From Verrucomicrobiales bacterium (GTDB taxonomy: Bacteria > Verrucomicrobiota > Verrucomicrobiia > Verrucomicrobiales > DEV007), in the NCBI GenBank assembly GCA_002705125.1, contig PAHQ01000060.1, forward strand, positions 4,126-14,667: a stretch of 10,542 bases of DNA. The letters run 5' to 3'. Shown in pieces: positions 1 to 8,200 of this stretch. Made by a program: the position numbers and the translations under genes. Each line of letters opens with the position of its first letter. Position 1 is the stretch's first letter. The notes below the pieces were generated by a model. The model was given only the letters and a program-made list of their open reading frames with translations, made no database searches and was not told the DNA's origin.

Positions 1-2012
1 GGAGCCCAACGCAAAGAGTGAATCATATGGTGGACATCCGCATTACCAAATCCTGCGAAAATGACGCGCTTCTGATCGGCTCGATCGTCACCGTCGGTAT
101 CACTCAAAAATAAAAATTCGGTAGCGCTGCAGACATAAGCTCCGCCCTTAACTGGCATCACTGAGTGAGGCACCAATAATCCATCAGCGAAGGTGATTGA
201 CTTATCGGCTACACCGTCTTGGTCTGTATCCTCGAGAATAACGATTCGGTCATTGGGTTCTTTTCCTGGTTTGATGTGAGGATATGTGGAACTCATAGAT
301 ACCCATGCACGGCCCCTTGTATCCCAATTTAAGTTAATGGGGTTAGTCAAAATTGGATCAGAAGCAAAAAGGTTAAGCTCGAAACCCTCAGGAACGGTCA
401 TGCTAGCAAGTTCAGCATTGACGTCCGGTTCAGGAATATGGCGAGGGACCTCATGTTCGGGATCGTCATGAACAGGTTTCCAAGGATCAATGCTTTCTAT
501 GGAAAAGCGATGGGTTTGCGGGACACGAAGTCTGGCAATAGTCTCTTCTTCGGCCGCGACTAACCGATCAAAATCTTCCATTTCATAGCGTAAGTGACCC
601 ATCTCATAGGACCTGAACAGAAAGATGTAAGTCTTATTGAGTGGACGAAAGCGACGCCTATGCTGAAGATTTTTACTGATGATAGCGGATCTTAGATTCT
701 CGGCATCTTTGAGATTGGGACCGTGGGCTACGGAATATCCGCTTCGCCAGCCTGTTGCGTTTCCACTAAGAACTTCGACTCCATTAGTTTTGAGCTGATA
801 ACTTTTAGAAGCGTCAGTAATAAGAACCTTGTGGGTATTGGAAAGGAAGTCGCTGAAAATAATATCAGGACGCATATCAAAGCGAATGCCGCGTTTCGTT
901 GTTATTGGGTTTTTTACGATTGCTCCGTATTGAGACGAAACATTACCCTCAGGATTAATCGTTATTAAAGAGCCAATATCATCTGAAATTCCCATGCTGC
1001 TTGACATCAATGCAGCCAATTTACGGTAACCTTTATCGTTCAAATGGAGACCGTTCTCAGTTAAAGTTTCAGCTTTTTTAGTTATGAGTTTTCCAAAAAG
1101 ATCAATTACTGAGTGGTTATTTTCTTGAGCATATTTGATAATAAAATTTGCCGCTTCTGCAAGGCGCTCATTACGCTCTTCGAGATCAGGTAAGGGTGAG
1201 CCCGTGGCTTCCTGTGCAGGAGGAGTTAATAAGATGAGAGAAGCATCGTTTTCTTTGATGTCTTTCATGAGTTTTGTATAACCAGCTTTAAATTTATCGA
1301 GGGATAAACCCGATTTAGCGAAAGCGACCTCGCTTCCGTATCCAACGATAATAGTACTTGCCTTTGAGTCTTTCACTTGTTGTAGAAGAATTTGATATCC
1401 AACCCCGTTAGATGGACCAGGTTTCCATGATCTAGTATTTCGACTATCTTTAAACTCCGCACGGGCAGTTCCGAAGACATCATCTCCAGGCCATCCTAGA
1501 TTACGAAAAGTGATATCATGATGAGGCCAGCGTGCCGTTGCGGCCGTCTCAAAATAGCCGAAATCCTCCATCCTAGAAATCAAAGAATCACCTAAAAAGA
1601 TAACTCTGTTACGTTTCTTTTTTTGGCTATTAGGTACTTGAATTAATGAAGGTTCACTGAATTCGCTTTTAATTCCGTCATGATTCCATACTTGTACCTT
1701 CCACCATACCTTTGCACCGTTCTTAAAGCTATCTCCGAGACAGGGAATCATAGATGATTTTGGAGAATTTCGGCGACCACTGTCCCAGAGATTTCCCGTT
1801 TCTGCGCTTAGCTTTTGAAGGTCGCTGGCGACAAGGATCCGATATGCAGTTTGCCCGCTACTTGTTTTCCACGATAAAGCATATTCGTTTAGGGGAAGGC
1901 CGATAGGATTGACGGTGGGAGTGGATTTTAAATTTGTAGGGACTGACGCCGCCAAAGAAATTACTGTGCTGGTAACCAATAATAAAGTGGATAAAATAAT
2001 TTCGCGATTCAT
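1..2012 (-). CDS. Partial exported protein: rhamnosidase-type Fn3-like domain + SGNH hydrolase-like domain + PVC-type dehydrogenase beta-propeller
   Basis: The frame is open for 670 codons from ATG 2012-2010 to the left edge, so the C-terminus is missing. Residues 1-22 are a signal peptide. Residues ~33-125 resemble the Fn3-like domain that begins GH78 alpha-L-rhamnosidases (NPIGLP, QTAYRILVAS, LWDSGR, VWWKVQVWNHDG). Residues ~136-340 are SGNH-like: block I GDS 141-143, block II around GWPGDD 173-178, GYGSE 224-228, and NGLH 320-323, where Asn replaces the usual catalytic Asp. Residues ~535-670 start the PVC-type propeller (PEGFELNLFASDP, then Asp-rich loops DTDQDGVAD and DTDGDDRAD, then DVHHMIHSLRW). 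Family members usually continue with more propeller, HEAT repeats and often a CxxCH cytochrome domain; none of that can be seen here. A periplasmic role in binding or oxidising sugar-like substrates is inferred from the family. No Shine-Dalgarno is visible, but a TATAAT box lies 28 bp upstream. Confidence 0.9.
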   Translation of the reverse strand, partial: MNREIILSTLLLVTSTVISLAASVPTNLKSTPTVNPIGLPLNEYALSWKTSSGQTAYRILVASDLQKLSAETGNLWDSGRRNSPKSSMIPCLGDSFKNGAKVWWKVQVWNHDGIKSEFSEPSLIQVPNSQKKKRNRVIFLGDSLISRMEDFGYFETAATARWPHHDITFRNLGWPGDDVFGTARAEFKDSRNTRSWKPGPSNGVGYQILLQQVKDSKASTIIVGYGSEVAFAKSGLSLDKFKAGYTKLMKDIKENDASLILLTPPAQEATGSPLPDLEERNERLAEAANFIIKYAQENNHSVIDLFGKLITKKAETLTENGLHLNDKGYRKLAALMSSSMGISDDIGSLITINPEGNVSSQYGAIVKNPITTKRGIRFDMRPDIIFSDFLSNTHKVLITDASKSYQLKTNGVEVLSGNATGWRSGYSVAHGPNLKDAENLRSAIISKNLQHRRRFRPLNKTYIFLFRSYEMGHLRYEMEDFDRLVAAEEETIARLRVPQTHRFSIESIDPWKPVHDDPEHEVPRHIPEPDVNAELASMTVPEGFELNLFASDPILTNPINLNWDTRGRAWVSMSSTYPHIKPGKEPNDRIVILEDTDQDGVADKSITFADGLLVPHSVMPVKGGAYVCSATEFLFLSDTDGDDRADQKRVIFAGFGNADVHHMIHSLRWA

Positions 2013-2040
2013 CGTATTTATAATACTACGAATTTTCTAA

Positions 2041-2046
2041 ATTATA
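2041..2046 (-). promoter_or_regulatory. Candidate -10 box (TATAAT) for the partial SGNH/PVC gene
   Basis: On the minus strand this is a perfect TATAAT, 28 bp upstream of the ATG at 2012, which would give a leader of about 20 nt. No good -35 hexamer lies 16-18 bp further upstream, so it may be a weak or activator-dependent promoter. In such AT-rich DNA a chance match is possible. Confidence 0.35.
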
Positions 2047-2120
2047 AATGATTAAGGAAATTACTTATTCAGTTTGTACCACTCTTCCCAAAACAAACTA
2101 AGTTTAGACATAAAATAAAA

Positions 2121-2144
2121 ATTAAGATTAAATTTTATCTTAAT
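2121..2144 (-). terminator. AT-rich near-palindrome followed by a T-rich tract; possible terminator of the oxidoreductase-symporter operon
   Basis: Eight-base arms ATTAAGAT (2121-2128) and ATCTTAAT (2137-2144) are exact reverse complements around an 8-nt, mostly self-complementary centre. The 24-bp block is palindromic except for one mismatched pair. Read on the minus strand, it is followed at once by TTTTTATTTTA (2120-2110). It lies ~170 bp past the symporter stop and just after the micro-ORF relic, where an intrinsic terminator would be expected. The stem is nearly all A:T, so the call is cautious. Confidence 0.4.
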
Positions 2145-2149
2145 AAGTT

Positions 2150-2291
2150 TTAAAACGTGATGACTGCAACAAGGACACATAGAGGTATGATTAAAAAAGC
2201 ACCCAATTTTTCCAAACTCATTAAAGATTAACTTAGGACGGAAGAATTTGCTGACGAAACTGAGTAATTCTTGGTCTGGCGTGTGAGTAAA
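2150..2291 (-). pseudogene. Frameshifted relic of a small membrane protein, paralogous to the micro-ORF at 4985-5140
   Basis: No intact frame is present. One frame, open from 2291, reads PKLIFNEFGKIGCF. At a T6 run (2193-2198) the homology passes to the next frame, which reads FLIIPLCVLVAVITF and stops at 2150-2152. Joined across the T run, the product lines up with the intact micro-ORF in the other spacer: P-x6-FGK[I/L]GCF, then IPL and a hydrophobic tail. Differences inside FGKxGCF are mostly synonymous (GGA/GGG, TTT/TTC), which suggests past protein-level selection. No start codon exists in the upstream frame. Without the shift, only a 23-residue ATG ORF (2221-2150, MSLEKLG...) remains, and that could be a real mini-membrane peptide. 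Decay, a sequencing indel in the T run and slippage all remain possible. This is the main content of the 302-bp gap 2013-2314, along with the promoter and terminator candidates. Confidence 0.4.
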
Positions 2292-2314
2292 TCAATACTG
2301 ATAAAAGCCGCGAT

Positions 2315-4024
2315 CTAAGGTTGAATTATATATATGAAAGCTAAGACCATCAAAGCTACGGCGACCCATGATAATATAAATCCAATATACGAGATTTTAG
2401 AAGGTGCACAAATCTCAAAGCTTGTGTTCGAAAACCATTTTTTTCTACTGGGTGGAACAGTCCCCTCAGGTAGAGTGCAAGGCTTTAAGATGATTTCACC
2501 CTCTTTTACTGGGGTGCTGATCAAGTCGTGATAAAGTTGAATTTTTTCTTTATTGGGTTTGCGTGTCGCTAAGCTTGCGATTATTCCTCCTAAAATGGCC
2601 AACGATAGATAGAAGGTAATTTGGTAAGGTTCATAGATGACATGAGAACCGTTCACTAAACGTAACACTCCCCACTTTTCATTAATTGAAAAAGACTTTA
2701 AAAAAGAAATGAAAAACTGCTGTGTTGTCATCCACCAACAAAGATAAGCCGTTATAGTGCTCACCCAAACACCTGCCGCATTGAATCTTCTCCAGAAGAG
2801 CCCTAGCCAGAACCCGATACCGAGTGGGGCGCCAAACTTAAGCCATGATTTTAGTCCACTAACAACACCATCCATGCTGTATGCGAAAATCAAACCAAAG
2901 CCTACTATGAAAACAGATGCAATTCTTGCAATTTTCAGGTAGTGAGTTGGGTTTCTATCTTTGAATATTGGTTTATAAAGATTTTCTGTGAATAAAGCTG
3001 AAGAAGAAATCATAAACGAATCACATGAGCTCATCACTCCCGCCAGTAACGCTGCGATAAATAACCCAAGCAGGCCGGGCATAATGTTTGGCAAAAACTC
3101 TTTTGCCATTTGTCCATAGACGCGGTCAGCATCAATTTGGGATATTATTGTTCCTTCTTTTATAAAATAAGCAAGCGCAGCAAGACCAGTAATAGCCCAA
3201 GCAGCAGTACAAACCCTCTTTATTAAATTTCCTACAACGAAGCCGAACCTGCCATCCATTTCAGTGCGTCCAGTTGAGCAAACTCCCATTATAAATGGTT
3301 GAGAAACAATTAAAAAAAGACTGTTAATTCCAAAAGCAATGATGAAAAAAATCCCAATTTTTTCTGGAGCAACTAAAGACATTTTGCTGGGGTCGTTAAC
3401 TAGTTCTCTGACTCCGTTGATGCCTCCTACTGCCTGAAGAACAAACGGTAAAAGGATGAATGAAAAAACTATAGTAAGTATGCCTTGAATGTAATCAGTT
3501 ATAATCGCTGCGCTCATGCCTCCGGCGGCGCCATATATAACAAACAACAATGCAACTGTTGGAATCGCAAAATTAGATGAGACTGCGCCGTCAGTTCCTG
3601 CGTCAATTAACGCGCCTGCGCCCTTTAGCATTAATCCAATCTTTAAAGATAATCCAATTACACCGATAATAGCAAAAAGCACAGCAACACTTGGACCGAA
3701 TCTTAAGGCATAAACATCTGCAGTTGTTATCGCTCTTAATCGTCTAAATATTGGCGCTATTAACCAATAGAACGGTGTGCAAAATAACCAGAGCCACTGA
3801 AACCAAATTCCAGAAATTCCATTTTTAAATGAAGCTGATGATACGACTACGGCCTGGTCTGATGCGGTACCGGTTCCGAAGGCATGCATCATCATCATAC
3901 CTTTACCAAAGCGTCTTGGCATAAAAAATTCAGATGACGCCTTAATTCGCTTACCAATTTTAATGCCAAGAAAAGTGATCCCAAGTAAATATAAGATAAT
4001 AACTGTAATATCAATGAAATGCAT
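2315..4024 (-). CDS. Sodium:solute symporter (SSS family)
   Basis: This 569-residue integral membrane protein belongs to the SSS family, which couples Na+ entry to uptake of sugars, carboxylates or similar solutes. Hydrophobic segments cover nearly the whole length, starting at residues 4-21. Family landmarks include a TDYIQG element (176-181), the SSCDSFMISSSALFTENLY stretch (332-350) matching the conserved SSxDS region near the sodium site in helix 8, and GTASDQAVV (52-60) in an early helix. A polar loop at about 490-540 precedes a last helix at about 545-567. The length suits a 13-14 helix SSS protein. It starts 12 bp after the stop of the upstream oxidoreductase, so the two are very likely co-transcribed and functionally linked. 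The substrate cannot be read from sequence; a carbohydrate-derived acid or sugar is suggested only by the neighbours. The leader has no convincing ribosome-binding site. Confidence 0.92.
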   Translation of the reverse strand: MHFIDITVIILYLLGITFLGIKIGKRIKASSEFFMPRRFGKGMMMMHAFGTGTASDQAVVVSSASFKNGISGIWFQWLWLFCTPFYWLIAPIFRRLRAITTADVYALRFGPSVAVLFAIIGVIGLSLKIGLMLKGAGALIDAGTDGAVSSNFAIPTVALLFVIYGAAGGMSAAIITDYIQGILTIVFSFILLPFVLQAVGGINGVRELVNDPSKMSLVAPEKIGIFFIIAFGINSLFLIVSQPFIMGVCSTGRTEMDGRFGFVVGNLIKRVCTAAWAITGLAALAYFIKEGTIISQIDADRVYGQMAKEFLPNIMPGLLGLFIAALLAGVMSSCDSFMISSSALFTENLYKPIFKDRNPTHYLKIARIASVFIVGFGLIFAYSMDGVVSGLKSWLKFGAPLGIGFWLGLFWRRFNAAGVWVSTITAYLCWWMTTQQFFISFLKSFSINEKWGVLRLVNGSHVIYEPYQITFYLSLAILGGIIASLATRKPNKEKIQLYHDLISTPVKEGEIILKPCTLPEGTVPPSRKKWFSNTSFEICAPSKISYIGFILSWVAVALMVLAFIYIIQP

Positions 4025-4036
4025 ATTGCTAGACTT

Positions 4037-4891
4037 CTAATTTTTAGAAATGAAAGCTTCAACAATGGCGCTATTATCAACCTTGCCAAAGCCTCTGCTC
4101 TCAAGGGTATCTAGAAGTTCTCTGTGCAGATGTGATAATGGAACAATAGCATTGGATTTCTTTGACTCTGATAAAATTAATTTTACGTCCTTAAGGTGCT
4201 GGCTGATCAAGGCTTGGGGAGGCTCATAATTGCGGTTAGCCATGCGGTGGCCCTTAGTTTCCATGACCCCTGAGGCTGCGGGTGTTTCTTTCAATACTTT
4301 AAGTGCTTCTTTTGGCTCAATTCCAATTGATTGAGCAAATTGTAAGCCTTCAGCAAGAGCAGCCCTGTTAAGTCCAATGATTAAATTATGAACTAATTTA
4401 AACTTAGTGGCATTACCAAATTCCCCAAGATAAAAACTTTTGTCTGTTAGCGTACTAAAGAGGTCGTCTTGATTTTTTATCACAGAGCTATCACCAGCGG
4501 TAAAGAGGGTGGCCTTTTTGTTTCTCAAGAGTTCGCTGGAACCTGCAATGCTGGCTTCAATGTAAGAGACTTCATTTTGATTTAAGATCTCATGAACCTT
4601 AAACATTTCATCGATGGAGCCTGTTCCGGTATCAATGATGGTTTGGCCAGAACGTAAATAGTCTCGCGACTCATTGATAACATCCATAACTATTCGGCTT
4701 GTTGGAAGACATAGTATTACCCTCTCACAATTAGAAAATATCTCTCTAGGACTTGAGCCAATTTGGATAGACTTAGTGCGGTTAGGGTTCACATCATAAC
4801 CTATCACTGTAAAATCGGAATCGGTTAATCTTTCGCTAACAGCAGTGCCAACTAAACCTAATCCGATGATGCCTATCTTCTCATTGCTCAT
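4037..4891 (-). CDS. NAD(P)-dependent oxidoreductase, 3-hydroxyisobutyrate dehydrogenase / beta-hydroxyacid dehydrogenase family
   Basis: This 284-residue cytoplasmic enzyme has the normal family length. An N-terminal Rossmann fold carries GLGLVG (10-15). Asp33 at the end of the second strand favours NAD(H) over NADP(H), which is an inference. The catalytic lysine is K165 in FGNATKFKLVHN (158-169); the usual NN pair three and four residues later is H168-N169. The KD pair of the C-terminal helical domain is present at 234-235. The substrate loop, normally DAPVSGG, reads EASIAGS (112-118), so the exact substrate may differ from hydroxyisobutyrate; tartronate semialdehyde or another hydroxyacid is possible. 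The stop codon lies 12 bp before the symporter start, indicating a two-gene operon in which the enzyme would act on the imported compound. The ATG at 4891 has no clear Shine-Dalgarno, but the Rossmann motif begins right after it, which supports this start. Confidence 0.9.
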   Translation of the reverse strand: MSNEKIGIIGLGLVGTAVSERLTDSDFTVIGYDVNPNRTKSIQIGSSPREIFSNCERVILCLPTSRIVMDVINESRDYLRSGQTIIDTGTGSIDEMFKVHEILNQNEVSYIEASIAGSSELLRNKKATLFTAGDSSVIKNQDDLFSTLTDKSFYLGEFGNATKFKLVHNLIIGLNRAALAEGLQFAQSIGIEPKEALKVLKETPAASGVMETKGHRMANRNYEPPQALISQHLKDVKLILSESKKSNAIVPLSHLHRELLDTLESRGFGKVDNSAIVEAFISKN

Positions 4892-4984
4892 AACGTTGAA
4901 ATGTCATTCTTATAAATTACTGCAATGAAATCAATTGATATTAACAACATAAGATTAACGTTTGTCTTTCAGTGACCCGCCTAT

Positions 4985-5140
4985 TTACGAATTAATATAG
5001 GCAATTATCGCAATAAGAATTAAGAGGGGAATAGAAAAAAAGATAAAGCATCCAAGTTTCCCGAAAGTCATTAAAATTTTTTCGGGAATCCAAACTGTTG
5101 CCGACCAAATTAATTCAATAATAAGTATTAAAATTTCCAA
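4985..5140 (-). CDS. Possible small two-helix membrane protein (51 aa, TTG start) in the spacer
   Basis: From TTG at 5140 the frame encodes 51 residues with two hydrophobic stretches (about 2-17 and 32-48) around a short polar turn with PEK and FGKLGCF. The stop is TAA at 4985-4987. An internal ATG at 5071 gives a 28-residue single-helix version (MTFGKLGCFIFF...). Support comes from a frameshifted relative in the spacer at 2150-2291 that shares P-x6-FGKxGCF and IPL, with codon differences that look synonymous. No ribosome-binding site is seen and no function is recognised. It sits between the cupredoxin-propeller gene and the oxidoreductase on the same strand. A hairpin (5058-5088) overlaps the coding frame. 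The rest of the 321-bp gap 4892-5212 shows no other gene; its left part would hold the promoter of the oxidoreductase, for which no clear -35/-10 pair was found. Confidence 0.4.
   Translation of the reverse strand: MEILILIIELIWSATVWIPEKILMTFGKLGCFIFFSIPLLILIAIIAYINS
5058..5088 (-). repeat. Inverted repeat, 9-bp perfect stem with 13-nt loop
   Basis: TTCCCGAAA (5058-5066) and TTTCGGGAA (5080-5088) are exact reverse complements. No T-run follows on either strand, so it is not a standard intrinsic terminator. It covers the PEK...FGK codons of the small membrane ORF and is not kept in the related sequence near 2150-2291. It could attenuate read-through from the upstream propeller gene or hide the internal ATG at 5071-5069, which lies in the loop. 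Function is unproven. Confidence 0.45.
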
Positions 5141-5212
5141 TGCATTGAGATTTTAAATATAAAAGATTAATATCAATAACAAACATTCATGGGTTTACTT
5201 TAACTGTCCGGT

Positions 5213-8200
5213 TTATTCATAAACCGTAATAAAACCTTTCATTGCCCTCCAATGACCAGGGAAACTGCATATAAAAGGGTACTTACCTGGCTCTTTAGGA
5301 ACATTGAATTCACCCTCGAATGTGCTTTGACCATTGATAAGTGGAGAGTGCCATATGACTTCATTAGAATCGGGGACGAATTGTCTTTGAAAGGCATCAG
5401 GATCCTGCGCCATTGCATCAGCTAGCTGTCCTACAGCCTCACCTGAGCCAGGTTTCGTAATGACAAGATTGTGAATTTGTAGATCAGGATTATCGAAAGT
5501 TAGTGAGATTTTTTTTCCTGCTTTTAGTCGAATTTCAGCAGGAGAAAATGCCAGTTGATTTGGGACAGCGCTGATACGTATTGAATTATCATCTTGCCCA
5601 TTATTTTTCATGTAGGTTTTAGCCATCAGGGTTAATTCATTTTCGTTCAGAGGAATACTCAAGTCCGTGAATTTTTTACCTAAAGGATCAAACAAATAGA
5701 CCGGAGCATGTGGCTGGGCCCCTCTACCATCTACATATTGAACTTCTATTTGGTTTAGGCCTTTTACGAGATTAACTTGGACGTTCCAATCAGAGCTCCA
5801 CCAATTCGCTGAAGCAATTTCAGGCATGCCGTTAAGGAACACTTTAACGTAACTGTGTTTAATAGATAAGGTGGCACGCCTATTATTTGGAGAATTTATA
5901 AAGGTGCGCATAGAGCCACCTTTATTCGAGTTTTTTCCAAATGAATAATACTGTTCTTGGCTACCATCATTGTTAAAGAGCCAATGCACTATTTTGCTAT
6001 CTTCAGGCCTATTTAGAATTGGAACTTCTGGACCTTGCCCTGACGCTGTCCCATATCCAGCATCACTTAGTACAGTTTTTAAATCCTTATCATCAGATAC
6101 GTTTATTTGCCCAAGGATTGAAGCGTATGCTTGATTCTTTTGTTGAAGGTGGGAGATGGTGTTGATGACCTCAGTTCTAACTCTCGGGTGCTGGTCTGAT
6201 GCCATCTTCTTAAGTAAAGAAATAGGATCTTTCAAACCACTCTCTTGAAAACGTATTAGTGAAGTGGCAGCTGCCCTTATTTTATGGTCTGATGAGCTGA
6301 GAAGGTTATTTAAATAATCCTCCCTAACTTCACCTTTATCATGGAGGATTCGTAACCCATCTAATGTGTTTTCATCAGATGGCTTGTTCTTTAACCATTG
6401 ATCCAATTCACCAACGATACCATCCATGTACCTTAATTTTCTTCTGACATGGTCTCTGACTAAATTTTGAGGGTGTTTAAGTAGTTCGAGTAATTGTTGG
6501 ACATTAGCTCCTTCAATGTCTGGCCATTCTTTTACGGTTGGTTTGCCCGTATGGACAATTCTCCAAACCCTTCCGGTAAATGGATCCCATCTTGGATCTC
6601 TCATCGAGTTTTGTGCGTGACCAATGATCCGGGTGCAGAAGTCTGAAACGTACATTCCTCCATCAAGCCCAAAAGCGATGTCTACCGGTCTGAAAATAGA
6701 GTTTGGAGATGATAAAATATCAAGACGGTCACTTGCTTTAAAATATGCCCCTTCTGCCTTATGCTTAGACAACGAAACAAAGCACTTACGAAGAAGGACA
6801 GCGGTAGCCATGCCTTGTTGATATTTTTCAGGAAAGTTTGGACTTGAAATAACACAAGCAGCTGAACCTTTTCCGTAAGCAATACTGATGGCTCGTTTAA
6901 AAGGGTGGTATACTCCGAAAGGGGTCCACGGAATAGCATTAGAGTCCTGAACAAAACCATCTCCGTACATTTGGAATAGGTTTCCCCAGCGGTCCCATGT
7001 GATCTTCCAAGGATTAGGAGTAAGAGTTTGATATTCACGTTCTATTGTTCCCTTTCTTAAATCAAAACGGTATGTTGTCGCATCAATTCCACGAGTGATA
7101 CCGTAGGGGGTTTCCAATTGTGAACGATGAAAGACACCGTCACAGAACATCACATGTCCTAGTGGGCTCATGGCAATCATTCCTCCGTGGTGAGCGTCCG
7201 TTACATCAATCCCTCTTAGGATTTCTGTTTTGTAATCGGCGCGCCCATCACCATCAGTATCCTTCATAAAAACAAGCTTAGGTTGATGGGAAATAATGAC
7301 TCCGTCCTCATGAAAAGCTAGGCCGTCAGGCACAGTTAGATTGTCGGCGAATACAGTTGATTTGTCAGCGCGCCCGTCACGGTTAGTGTCTTCAAGAATA
7401 ATGATTTTATCTTGAGGTATGTCACCGGGTATCGTTCCAGGAAAAGAGGGCATTGTGACTACCCAAAGTCGGCCTAATGAATCAAAGGCAATCTGCTCAG
7501 GGTTACGTAGTTCGGGAAATTGTTCCTCTGAAGCAAACAGGTTTACTTTATATCCTTTTGCAACTTTAAAGGACTTTAGCATCTCATCGGTAGAGGGTAG
7601 TTTAGCCGGTTCTCTCCGAACCAAAGGTTCAAGAGTCAGAGGAATAGGATCAAATCTGAGCTCGCTATCATTAGCCATTGCATGAATTCGCAAGTCTGAT
7701 CTTGTGATTAGTTCATGGTATCGTGGAATTTCGCTGTTGTACTCATTGGCTCGCCCTCGAACTCCGAAATACAACACTGTATTAACTGGACGAACGACAT
7801 TGGAAACATGTTTGGATTTTAGTGATACGGCTTTAGCAATTGACCTTATCCGACGCTCGTCGAGTGCATTATATTTTTGATCACCTAAAATACTTCTGGA
7901 TATTTTGGTTGCTATTAACTCGTGCCCATTGGAGTTGAGGTGGATGCTGTTTTGAGTAAGCGAATTGTCATGGACGTTGTATTGGGCTTTGGTGAATTCG
8001 AACAAGTCAATGAAGTGAATGTTCCTAAGCTCAGCAACAGAGGACATTACATCTGAGTATGACTTTATTTCATTATTTCTTTTTTTTGAATTCGGAAAGT
8101 GTGAGTGGTTTAAATTTTCAGTTGCGATGGGAGAGAGAATGATAATTTTCGCATTGGGATGCCTTCTCTCTATTTCATTCAAGTAACCGTTCAGGTCTTC

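Noticed and set aside
723..968. Plus-strand ORF of 81 codons (also 286-471)
   Set aside because: Antisense to the partial SGNH/PVC gene, whose frame is open throughout with recognisable domains; the plus-strand products show no family features.
2061..2177. 39-codon ATG ORF with a CPCC motif (MCPCCSHHVLKL...)
   Set aside because: It is the downstream continuation of the relic's first frame past the T6 run; homology leaves this frame at the run, and the product is Lys/Asn/Phe-rich as expected of AT-rich non-coding DNA.
4909..4934. TTGATT / TATAAG pair upstream of the oxidoreductase
   Set aside because: The spacer is only 14 bp, too short for a normal sigma-70 type promoter.
5209..5226. Palindrome CGGTTT-ATTCAT-AAACCG at the stop of the propeller gene
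   Set aside because: Only a 6-bp stem, overlapping the last codons, with no T-run after it; not enough for a terminator call.
6682..7038. Minus-strand ORF of 118 codons
   Set aside because: Lies wholly in another frame of the propeller gene, which is continuous here with conserved motifs. The ORFs at 3895-4104 and 8689-8886 are rejected for the same reason.
7419..7685. Plus-strand ORF of 88 codons inside the propeller gene, plus others at 6624-6821, 2334-2531, 2757-2942, 3516-3713 and 9639-9863
   Set aside because: All are shadows opposite well-supported genes, with compositions typical of antisense frames and no recognisable motifs.
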